64,000 nt of DNA from Epiperipatus broadwayi. Lineage: Eukaryota; Onychophora; Udeonychophora; Euonychophora; Peripatidae. The stretch covers positions 10,198,337-10,262,336 of the forward strand of contig JAQFVV010012422.1 of NCBI GenBank assembly GCA_028023455.1. Direction: 5' to 3'. Shown here in pieces: positions 38,876-47,894 of this stretch. Both the position numbers and the translations under genes were made by a program. The notes under the pieces are model-generated. The model searched no databases. It had not been told where the DNA came from and saw only the letters and a list, made by a program, of their open reading frames with translations. Within the stretch, counting starts at the first letter, position 1, and each line of letters opens with the position of its first letter.

Positions 38876-39456
38876 AGTATGTAAAAAAGACAACGTAATA
38901 GTTTTAAAAGGAATTAAGTGAAATATATGTATATTATAATGTATATAATTTTATTTTAAAAAACTGTTTTTTTTTTAATATTTACACAAGCATATAGTTT
39001 AATCTTATTCAAAAAAGTACTAATTATATAGATCAAAAATCATATTTATTTATACATATGCATTGATAGTCAAACTTAAAATTATTAATTTGTTGTAAAT
39101 AATTCAACATGAATAAAGTGATTTTAAGTTATAATATATAGAAAATGCTTGCAATTATTTTTAACATTATTTGGGTGCCATACAGAAAAGAAAAAATAAT
39201 CATATTTAAGTCCAGACTGCCCATGCTTGGTGTTTATTAATCACAGTATCACATGGTTTTTTTGCTTACTTTCAACATTTATGGCAGAAGCAATATTTCA
39301 CTTTTATTTACTGAATCATCCATTGTAAGCTTGAATATTCAGTAGTCTACAGATGTTAGTGCTATATTAAATTTACAAAAGCATACATTAACTTGAATGA
39401 TTTTTGAACAAGATAAAGGCCTTTGAATTATATTGTGATGAATTATAAAATATTTC
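38876..39456. other. AT-rich spacer, no gene seen
   Basis: Between the MITE and the hammerhead element. No motif or open frame of note. Confidence 0.4.
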
Positions 39457-39469
39457 ACTACAACTTATT
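39457..39469 (+). repeat. Target duplication, left of element HH-A
   Basis: ACTACAACTTATT, exactly repeated at 40783-40795. The first two bases may instead belong to the element. Confidence 0.85.
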
Positions 39470-39616
39470 TGAAAACCAGGCACTCTTCACAAACCTGGGA
39501 GCTTAATTGTAAGTATAGAGAATTTGAACCCAGATTTTCGAGCACCCTTCAACTATCCACACTATCTCATACAACTGATACACATGGCCACACACATGTA
39601 GAAAAGATTAATAATC

Positions 39617-39660
39617 ACCAATATACATATTTCATGCTAAACCAGCACTCATCAGTTGGT
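39617..39660 (-). ncRNA. Type I hammerhead ribozyme motif HH-A1
   Basis: Same 44 nt motif as 40633-40676, on minus: stem I ACCAA/TTGGT, core CTGATGA, stem II GTGCT/AGCAT with loop GGTTT, GAAA, stem III TA-TG-TA closed by A-U, and H17 = A before the TTGGT strand. Confidence 0.8.
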
Positions 39661-40095
39661 CCAGATTATCATCTCTCACACATATATATATAATCAATCC
39701 TCAGTTTATATTAAGATAGCAAATCTTCATACTTTAATGGACAGACTTCAATCCACTGCAACCTCCAACTTTTCAGCCATCCATATCATTGAAAATCTGA
39801 TGATGAAAACTCAAATCCCATGCTGATGCTAATATTATTGCCATGCCCATGTTGACCTGAAGTCACTCTGACCCCTCATGTATAGGACAGTATCCATTAA
39901 GTACATATAAGAGGGATGGACAGGATACAAGCTTGATATGTAAATATTTGAAAACCAGGCACTCTTCACAAACTTGGGAGCTTAATTGTAAGTATAGAGG
40001 ATTTGAACTCAGATTTTCAAGCACCCTTCAACTATCCACACTATCTCATACAACTGATACACATGGCCACACACATGTAGGAAAGATTAATAATC

Positions 40096-40139
40096 ACCAA
40101 TATACATATTTCATGCTAAACCAGCACTCATCAGTTGGT
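40096..40139 (-). ncRNA. Type I hammerhead ribozyme motif HH-A2
   Basis: Identical in core and stems to HH-A1, 479 bp away in the same arm and orientation. It defines the tandem unit. Confidence 0.8.
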
Positions 40140-40157
40140 CCAGATTATCATCTCTCA

Positions 40158-40197
40158 CAACTGATGAGTGCTGGTTTAGCATGAAATACGTATATTG
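40158..40197 (+). ncRNA. Hammerhead ribozyme motif HH-A3 (inner, shortened stem I)
   Basis: Core CTGATGA...GAAA and stem II are intact. The stem III loop is CG instead of TG. Stem I is limited to about 3 bp, because the arm junction interrupts its 5' strand (CACAA instead of ACCAA). Confidence 0.65.
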
Positions 40198-40632
40198 GTG
40201 ATTATTAATCTTTTCTACATGTGTGTGGCCATGTGTATCAGTTGTATGAGATAGTGTGGAGAGTTGAAGGGTGCTTGAAAATCTGAGTTCAAATCCTCTA
40301 TACTTACAATTAAGCTCCCAGATTTGTGAAGAGTGCCTGGTTTTCAAATATTTACATATCAAGCTTGTATCCTGTCCATCCCTTTTATATGTACTTAATG
40401 GATACTAACCTATACATGAGGGGTCAGAGTGACTTCAGGTCAACATGGGCATGGCAATAATACTAGAATCAGCATGGGATTTGAGTTTTCATCATCACTT
40501 TTTCAATGATATGGATGGCTGAAAAGTTGGAGGTTGCAGTGGATTGAAGCCTGTCCATTAAAGTATGAAGATTTGCTATCTTAATATAAACTGAGCATTG
40601 ATTATATATGTGTGTGAGAGATGATAATCTGG

Positions 40633-40676
40633 ACCAACTGATGAGTGCTGGTTTAGCATGAAATATGTATATTGGT
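40633..40676 (+). ncRNA. Type I hammerhead ribozyme motif HH-A4 (reference copy)
   Basis: ACCAA (40633-40637), CTGATGA (40638-40644), GTGCT (40645-40649), loop GGTTT, AGCAT (40655-40659), GAAA (40660-40663), TATG TAT, H17 A (40671), TTGGT (40672-40676). Stem I has 5 bp; stem II has 5 positions with one G-U; stem III has 3 bp including the conserved A15.1-U16.1. Predicted self-cleavage lies between 40671 and 40672. All invariant core bases of the hammerhead are present. Confidence 0.85.
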
Positions 40677-40782
40677 GATTATTAATCTTTTCTACATGTA
40701 TGTGGCCATGTGTATCAGTTGTATGAGATAGTGTGGATAGTTGAAGGGTGCTTGAAAATCTGAGTTCAAATTCTCTATACTT

Positions 40783-40795
40783 ACTACAACTTATT
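40783..40795 (+). repeat. Target duplication, right of element HH-A
   Basis: ACTACAACTTATT, the second copy of 39457-39469. Confidence 0.85.
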
Positions 40796-41325
40796 GTAAA
40801 TTATTTTCAAGAAATTGAATCAGTATTTTATGCAACTGCATTAGTTAAATGTGAATCTTTTAAGTTTTTGAGCGTTGTATGGTAAATGGAATATAATTCT
40901 GAAATTAAGTCACATATATCTTATCAAGGTTTTTTTACATTGATTAAAGTCAATAAATTTTCAATCTGTATTATGATGTGCCTGATCCATTATCATATTT
41001 TTTAATGGTGTATTGTATGATATTTCATTAAGTTTCTATAAGACTTCTTTATTTGAGTTTTGCAAAAAATTCTTTATATGGATGCAAGTTAAACATCAGT
41101 ATTTTAATTTTTTTTTTTTTTTTTGGCTTTCCATTTAAAAACATTATTTACAAATGAATCATTAAATGATGTAAAGGAGTGTGGCTTAGATAAACACTAA
41201 CTGTTATTTTAAAAAAAATCATTGCTTAAAATAATCAAATGATCAGTTAGAAGAATAAAATTCACTGTCATTACTATATGCATTACTAGGGTCCCTATTA
41301 AATTATCTCAGAAAACAATCAAGAG
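40796..41325. other. AT-rich spacer, no gene seen
   Basis: Contains a poly(T) run at about 41109-41124. No exon or RNA gene recognised. Confidence 0.4.
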
Positions 41326-41329
41326 GATA

Positions 41330-41822
41330 TGTGCTGTGTCCAGCGGCACTCTCTTGCCTGCTGGATTGCAAATATAAATAACTCAAATAATTGTTAATTA
41401 ATGAGGCAGCTCGGCAAGTACATTTAAGTAACAAGAATTTATTTACAGAGTTATACGAAGATAATCGATCTTGTTTAATATATGACGATTATATACACAC
41501 GCTATATAAATAACAAAAAGGGCCCGAAGGTGTAACAAAATAATAATAAGATCAATACGACCTGTTTATAGTTCCTAAGTTTACTTTTGAACGTCTGGAG
41601 GTAAACTTTTCCACAAGGCTAAGTGAAGGAAGGAGCTGACTGGGGCACCCGATGAAATGGCACATCTGCCTTTCAAGAGCTTCGCTTAGCAAGTGTCCTG
41701 TCTCGTTCTGTTCTAGCTCTATGTCCCTTTCTCATTGTTTTTTTAATGTAGAGTCTCTTGATTGGACATCTGCTGTCCATGTGGTGGTCATCTCTTTAGT
41801 TGCACTATTCGATCCCTGATCA
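41330..41822. mobile_element. Solo LTR, 493 bp
   Basis: Begins TGTGCTGTGTCCAGC and ends CCCTGATCA, with GATA on both sides (41326-41329 and 41823-41826), a 4 bp target duplication. It is markedly richer in GC and CpG than its surroundings, suggesting a relatively young insertion. AATAAA-like signals occur on both strands (for example minus strand near 41440), so orientation is not settled. No internal region remains, so LTR-LTR recombination is the likely origin. It is unrelated by eye to the L1 and L2 LTRs. Confidence 0.75.
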
Positions 41823-41826
41823 GATA

Positions 41827-43672
41827 ACGCAATTACTTTGGAATTGTCTATTTTAAGCAATGGCTTTGTTTACATTATCCAAATCCTTTGCTCGAATTCA
41901 TCTAAATTTCTTGGTAAGTTAGATTATAGTTTTTTCATTAATTAAACTATTCAATTAGTTTAATGCTTTTATAAAATATTGTGGATACCATTGACATCCA
42001 CGCACATACATTTACTTTACGGTTATATAATTTATAACACTTATTTTGTGTATATATAAATATAGAGACACAATTAGAAATCCGTTTAGTTTTCAATTAT
42101 AATTATTATTTGACTAATAATACTATTCTGTGGATACATAAATATGCACACACATTTAGCAGTATGGTAGATTTAAAAGTGTACATAGCATAATCATTAC
42201 ATTCAAGTACTAGGAGAAATTATAAAATTAAAGAAAGACCATTTTGTATTGAATTTGTAGGTCATTTTAATTTTAGTATTTTTTCTGTGATTAATTCTTT
42301 GGAACATCATACAAATAAACTAAAAATATCACATTCTATTCATAATTTTGCTGATTTTTATTCTTTACAGTTTCAACTTTCTTCACAATAAGATTTTTAT
42401 ATTAATACATTTTCTGAATTTCAGTTTTCTACTGCTGTTAAACTGAAGACAGCTGATTTAGGGATACATTTTATCTTTTAGACAGACAATAGACATAAAA
42501 TCTTTTTAGATCACAAATTTTCTACTTCATCACTGATTATTAGAATTTTACCAGTGGGAAATAATTTTCTTATAAATGCAATTGAAAAATGTAATGATAA
42601 CTTTCAATTTTTTAATGCTGATTTAATTCTGTTTAACTCAAAACACTCAATTGTTAAGTTCTTTTTTCTTGTAGTGATTTCTGATAGTTTTAGGGAAAAT
42701 TATATATTTTAAGTATTTAAATATCAGCAATTAATGCGAAAATTTTATTTTCAAGTGACCAAACTGCACTTAAATAGAATTGACTGGAATGGTTTTTCTT
42801 TTATATTTACCATTCTCTCATTTGGCAATTTGTAGTAATAAAATCAAAGAAGAAAACTATTGTTAATTTATTTACCAAATGATTTGTTTATTTTTTAGTC
42901 AGTCTTTGTTTAATGACTTATTTATTTAATAAATTGAATATAAAAGAAAACAGCTATAGTTGCATTTTCTTTTCCTAACTTTAAACAACCTTTTAGTTTG
43001 CAAGAATTGTATTTTGGTTCTTATATCTCAAATTATCCTAAACTAATTGTTAAAGTAAAAAAAAAAAAACATTTTGCAAAGAAACAAAATTTGTTTCCTA
43101 CTATCAAAATTTTCAATCCATAAATTGATTTCAGTAGTATTTAATTTCATAAACTTATTTAAAATACTTATGAATTATATATATATAAAGCTATTTATTT
43201 CATCACTGGAAAGTTTAGCACATTATGAAAAAATCCAATGAGGCTTTTTTTTTTTTATATCATAATAAATATTAATTTTAATTCGACTGTTCTTAAATAT
43301 TAGATATTTATTTGTTGTACAGATTTAATTTTATAATAACAGTTTTTTTTTTACTTAAATCATTATATAAAAAATAGCAATAAATTCTAATGTGTCCACA
43401 TACATTTAATCTTTTATGTTTTCTTATTTAATATGTTGTTTCGTTTATTTTAATTTCCTTGCTTTTTCTCACTGCTCAATTGTATAACTTTACTGCTTTA
43501 TCTTTTCTCAATTACTAAATCATATAATATTATCATAACAGTGCCATGCATCGTGTACTGCAGTTGTAAAGTGATAGACTCTGGCTGTCAAGGTGGATTG
43601 TTCATGGTCTTGTTCTGCCATTTCCAGCCCTGAATTCTTGAGAAATAAATTATTACAACATATATATATATA
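41827..43672. other. AT-rich stretch, no gene seen
   Basis: Scattered T-rich and A-rich runs. A candidate acceptor at 42423 lacks a donor. Nothing else supportable. Confidence 0.4.
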
Positions 43673-43732
43673 TATTGTAATGGTAGTTTTGACTACTAGT
43701 CTGGGTTTGAACCCAAACTAATGCTACACAAT
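43673..43732. mobile_element. ~60 bp miniature element in (TA)n
   Basis: ATTGTAATGGTAG at the left and CTACACAATAT at the right give short inverted ends inside (TA)n, with a palindromic centre GGGTTTGAACCC. The ATTGTAA start matches the termini of the ~2 kb TA-site family. Could be an extreme deletion derivative. Confidence 0.45.
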
Positions 43733-44242
43733 ATATATAATACTAAATGATATAGACATATATATATATATATATATAATTGAAATCTATTATGACATCA
43801 CCCTAACCCTAATCTGTATGGTAAATATTATCAATAAGAACTTGAATAGAATTCCAGTAATATCACAAAATTTTCATAATAATATTAACTAATATAATGA
43901 TAATGATTGAGATGTATAATCACAAATACTCCTAACAATATTTTGTTTTAGGTTTCAAAAAAAACACCTAGGCACCAAACCTCCTCAACAGAGAAAGTTT
44001 ACTGAGAATACTAACGAAATAGTGATCATCATCACTACCAATTATTACTAACACCCCAGCATATTCCCCAAATGGTGCACATGTTATCTCAGAAATGTGC
44101 TGATTTATAACTAGCATATATGTGTTGACATTGACATCATAATGTTTTAATGGAGTTATAAACAAACAAATGGATTGAAGAAACAATAATTGAACAGTTT
44201 ATTAACAAAACAAAAACATACCTTTTATTATCCTATTTATAC
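43733..44242. other. AT-rich stretch, no gene seen
   Basis: Further (TA)n at about 43759-43778. The minus ORF at 43968-44186 has no splice context or recognisable motif. Confidence 0.35.
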
Positions 44243-44450
44243 ACTAGTAATTGCCAAATGCAGATATAAAATGAAACATGTCACAACAATTAATATATTT
44301 TCAGTTTTTAAGTCTATACTTGTGATTCCAAATGCTGACATAAAAATGAAACATATTGCAATAGTTAATATGTTTTCAGTTTTAAGTTTATTTCATCTCT
44401 AAATATAACATATCACAACAATTATTATATTTTCAGTTTTTAAGTTGAAA
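44243..44450 (+). repeat. Tandem repeat, ~75-80 bp units, about 2.7 copies
   Basis: Units contain CCAAATGC(A/T)GA, AAATGAAACAT, CACAACAATTAATAT and TTTTCAGTTTTTAAGT. Starts near 44243, 44321 and 44396 (partial). The + ORF across it (44190-44402) is repeat-derived. Confidence 0.75.
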
Positions 44451-45561
44451 GTCTTTTTAATATAATAATGTGAATATCTTACTGGTCAAAATATCCAAAG
44501 TTCTAAATCATAGGTTTTCATTTTCATAAATTCAGTTAACAAAGATATTTCTTCTTCTCATATGCTGGATACTTGAATTGTAGCTGCAGCAGCATGGTGA
44601 AATATAACATGTAGAATATAAATAAGCCTTTGACAATTTAGTAGCAAAGTACATTTTTTTTACTAGCATCTCAGAGACTGTAGAAATCTGGTTCCATAGA
44701 CTTTGACATTATTTACTGGACTGACTGCATACTTAGGATCTTTTAATTGATGTGCTACTTGTTTTTGCCTAACATTGCATGGCAAATGATTCACTACTAT
44801 AGGAAAACATTATTATAGCTTCTGCTATAGGAATTGCAATTTTAATTAGCAGCAAGGCAAAATCAGTCTTCTTCACATGGCTTACTTCAACACTGCTTTA
44901 ACAAATAGCTTGCAGTTTTGGAATCAGAAAATTAACAATAGAATGAAATCGAGATTAGAATGAATGATTACATAATATCCAAGAATTTTGAATGGCTCCT
45001 AGTTATACCTTTCTGTTATCTTTTCTTCTCTTGTCTAAGTCACTTGCCATTAATCAAACCATAATGTAGACCATTTTTAAATCTCAGTCATACAAGTAAA
45101 ATATTCCATTGTTCTCTTCAATAAGATGTTGAGGGACAAAACAAATTTACATACAACATTACAATATTTTATAAGAAAAGAAGAAAGAAATAGCTGCTTG
45201 TTTTCTTTACTTTATCTATCTTAATTCCAATGTAGGAAGATACCCTTTTCTTTTTTTATTTCTAATTTCACACATATCATTGATTCATGATTTTTAATTC
45301 TGGATTTAAATTCACCATTCTATTTACTATAAGAGATGCCAAGATTTTATTTATAAATTGATTCAGAATAGGTAAAATAAAAAAGATCTCTAAGTGTCTT
45401 CAAATTTATGAACTACATATTTTAAACTTGATTCACATGATCAACAGCATTTTTTTCTTTTCCTTTACAGTCTCATTTATTATTAAATTTCTATTCTCAT
45501 TTTACAGTATAAATGATTGATAACATTATGTATAAATTGTCTTTACAAATATACAGTATGA
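44451..45561. other. AT-rich stretch, no gene seen
   Basis: Includes GC-richer patches near 44580 and 44880 without a sustained frame. Confidence 0.4.
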
Positions 45562-45575
45562 TTAAAATGTATATT
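45562..45575 (+). repeat. Target duplication, left of element HH-B1
   Basis: TTAAAATGTATATT, exactly repeated at 46653-46666. Confidence 0.88.
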
Positions 45576-45727
45576 CACATGATCACATTTCCTATACTAG
45601 CACATTAATTGTTGATAAACAGAGCAAAACTCTCCATACAGTATTGCCACCTGTGCTAAACAGAGTAATCAATGGATGCCAGAAGGCTTGTGCATAAAAT
45701 CCCTATCTAATGCCTACTCATCCAATA

Positions 45728-45769
45728 TCCCCAGACTAGTTTCTGGCTTGTGGCCTTCATCAGTGAGGA
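45728..45769 (-). ncRNA. Hammerhead ribozyme motif HH-B (minus arm)
   Basis: Same fold as 46502-46543 with core CTGATGA and stem II GGC/GCC closing loop CACAA. Stem I TCCTCA/TGGGGA is intact. Confidence 0.75.
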
Positions 45770-46280
45770 GCTTTGGATCTGAGAGCACTGCATCTCAATC
45801 TTATGATCTAATGCAACCCTCTAGCAACCACCTTTTATCTCTACTTAACTACAAAACTATGAGAATGAAATTGAAAACACAAAAAATATTTTCAATCTAA
45901 GCTCAATAGCTTATATAGTCATATGGGTCTGAACTCAGTTCAGCACCCATACATTTTGGTGTCTTTGGCTCTTTTACAACCATAGCCACCACTATCCTAT
46001 TAGGCAGGATTGGTGTTAAACCATTAAGCATCACATGATCACATTTCCTATACTAGCACATTAATTGTTGATAAACAAGTAGGCATTAGATAGGGATTTT
46101 ATGCACAAGCCTTCTGGCATCCATTGATTACTCTGTTTAGCACAGGTGGCAATACTGTATGGAAAGTTTTGCTCTGTTTATCAACAATTAATGTGCTAGT
46201 ATAGGAAATGTGATCATGTGATGCTTAATGGTTTAAAACCAATCCTTCCAAACAGGATAGTGGTGGCTATGGTTGTAAAA

Positions 46281-46320
46281 GAGCCAAAGACACCAAAATG
46301 TATCAAAGACACCAAAATGT
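46281..46320 (+). repeat. 19 bp tandem duplication in right arm of HH-B1
   Basis: AAAGACACCAAAATGTATC is repeated back to back here but single in the left arm, so it arose after, or during, formation of this arm. Confidence 0.85.
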
Positions 46321-46501
46321 ATGGGTGCTGAACTGAGTTCAGACCCATATGACTATATAAGCTATTGAGCTTAGATTGAAAATATTTTTTGTGTTTTCAA
46401 TTTCATTCTCATAGTTTTGTAATTAAGTAGAGATAAAAGGTGGTTGCTAGAGGGTTGCATTAGATCCTAAGATGTAGATGCAGTGCTCTCAGATTCAAAG
46501 C

Positions 46502-46543
46502 TCCTCACTGACGAAGGCCAAAAGCCAGAAACTAGTCTGGGGA
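46502..46543 (+). ncRNA. Hammerhead ribozyme motif HH-B (plus arm)
   Basis: TCCTCA (46502-46507), CTGACGA (46508-46514), A, GGC, loop CAAAA, GCC, A, GAAA (46528-46531), C-TA-G, U16.1, C17 (46537), TGGGGA (46538-46543). Stem I has 6 positions with one G-U; the stem III pairs are A-U and C-G over a 2 nt loop. Position 10.1/11.1 is A-A rather than G-C in both arms, which may weaken activity. Predicted cleavage is 46537/46538. Confidence 0.75.
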
Positions 46544-46652
46544 TATTGGACGAGTAGGTGTTAGATAGGGATTTTATGCACAAGCCTTCTGGCATCCATT
46601 GATTACTCTGTTTAGCACAGGTGGCAATACTGGATAGAGAGTTTTGCTCTGT

Positions 46653-46666
46653 TTAAAATGTATATT
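46653..46666 (+). repeat. Target duplication, right of element HH-B1
   Basis: TTAAAATGTATATT, the second copy of 45562-45575. Confidence 0.88.
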
Positions 46667-47894
46667 AATATTTTTTCTTTTAGTCTCATAGACAATTGCA
46701 TACACACACATTGTTCAAATCTTTATTAATTAATTGCCTTTCATAGTATACCATAAATATTTAGTAATATTTTCAAATACATAATACAGCTTTCTTTCAC
46801 TTTTTTATGAAGTTTATTCCAATAATACATAATAAAGACTGTTTTATATATATATATATAAAATTTATTTTTATGCCATTTTCAATCTAACTAATGTGGG
46901 CTGCACTCAGGTTGATATGATTATAGTATATATTGTATCATCCTGAATTAAATATTTAATAGTCATTATCATGATTTTATAGGCCATTGATTATTTAAAG
47001 TTGGAAAATATTTATCTTAAATTTAAAATTATTGTAGACACACCAAAATACAAAGCAATTTGTGATTGATTTTATTTTTATTTCAAATAATGCATAGTAA
47101 ACTTAATATTCTATTTTAAAGCATACATTTTTAATAAAAGTTGTAATAATGTTGTGTTTATCTACATATTTTAAAGACAATAGGTTTAGATAGATAAATG
47201 ACAAATTATATTCTCATGTTATGTGCATGAATGGATTTTAAAATTGTGAATATTTTTAAAGGTAATATTTGTTATTAAAAATATATTATTATAATAATTA
47301 TTTTTGAAAATAAACAAATGTATTTTTTTATTTTTAAAGAAGAAATTAAGTCATTCTTATACTTAATCTTAAATCATTTCTCTTAAAATGAAATGAAAAC
47401 ATATTGTCAGAGATGCTGTTCTTTTTAGTAAAAGAAAAGAAAATCCTAGTAAAAAGGAAATTATAATTCTTTTAAAATAAAGGAGATAAATTTGAGTTAC
47501 ATAGTAGTTACTGTATCTAATCATGACATAATTATTGTGTCAGTCAAACAAAAAAATATATAATTATGCCCATGTATTAATTTGGGAAGTTCTTGTTCTT
47601 TTTGTATATATATATTGATCACTTCAGTTGATGCTATGTTGTCATAATAATTTTTTTTTAAAAAAGATGCAATATATATATATATATTTTAAAATGTTTT
47701 GAGTAAAACAACATAATGGGAGTACAAAAAAAAAGTTTGACATTTTCTTTGGGAGACAGATGTAATCATTAAGAGAAACTTAAAATACAACTAGAAAAAT
47801 TAATTTATTTCTGGAGCGTTCTGGGAAAATTTTTTTTAAAATGCTGATAAAGTGTTAACCATGTAAATATATACATATATGTGTGTCTATATCT
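46667..47894. other. AT-rich stretch, no gene seen
   Basis: Several short (TA)n runs (46850, 47610, 47673). No exon or RNA recognised. Confidence 0.4.

Larger units (their letters stand above)
39470..40782. mobile_element. Snap-back hammerhead retroelement HH-A
   Basis: The left arm (39470 to ~40143, minus sense) and right arm (~40156-40782, plus sense) are inverted copies. Each arm holds 1.3-1.4 copies of a unit of about 477-479 bp, measured between equivalent hammerhead positions (39617 to 40096 on the left, 40161 to 40638 on the right). Four hammerhead motifs result, two per arm. An exact 11-13 bp duplication flanks the whole, so it inserted as one inverted piece. The inner junction lies only ~20 nt upstream of the two inner ribozymes. 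The right arm ends 44 bp short of the equivalent left-arm end. Small repeated ORFs (such as 39469-39693) are shadows of the repeated unit. No protein is encoded, so the element is non-autonomous. Confidence 0.85.
45576..46652. mobile_element. Snap-back hammerhead retroelement HH-B1
   Basis: The left arm (45576-46077, minus sense) and right arm (46081-46652, plus sense) are inverted copies of a unit of 456 bp. The period is seen as GTTGATAAACA at 45611 and 46067 on the left, and as the GATAGGGATTTTATGCACAA block recurring 475 bp apart on the right, where an extra 19 bp tandem duplication (46281-46320) accounts for the difference. Each arm is longer than one unit and terminally redundant (46 bp on the left). 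One hammerhead lies in each arm. An exact 14 bp duplication flanks the insertion. The + ORF at 45676-45900 is non-coding repeat sequence. Non-autonomous; no protein recognised. Confidence 0.85.

Noticed and set aside
39791-39815. CTGATGATGAAAAC in the HH-A spacer
   Set aside because: No room for stem II between the two core parts, and the inverted copy has GTGATGA; not a ribozyme.
39469-40362. Three similar 74-83 codon ORFs repeated on both strands
   Set aside because: They are the HH-A repeat unit read in one frame, and the unit contains the ribozyme. Similarity reflects repetition, not coding selection.
40741-40785. B-box-like GAGTTCAAATTC in the HH-A unit
   Set aside because: A plausible A box at the right distance is weak; hammerheads and target duplications explain the unit better than a tRNA-derived SINE.
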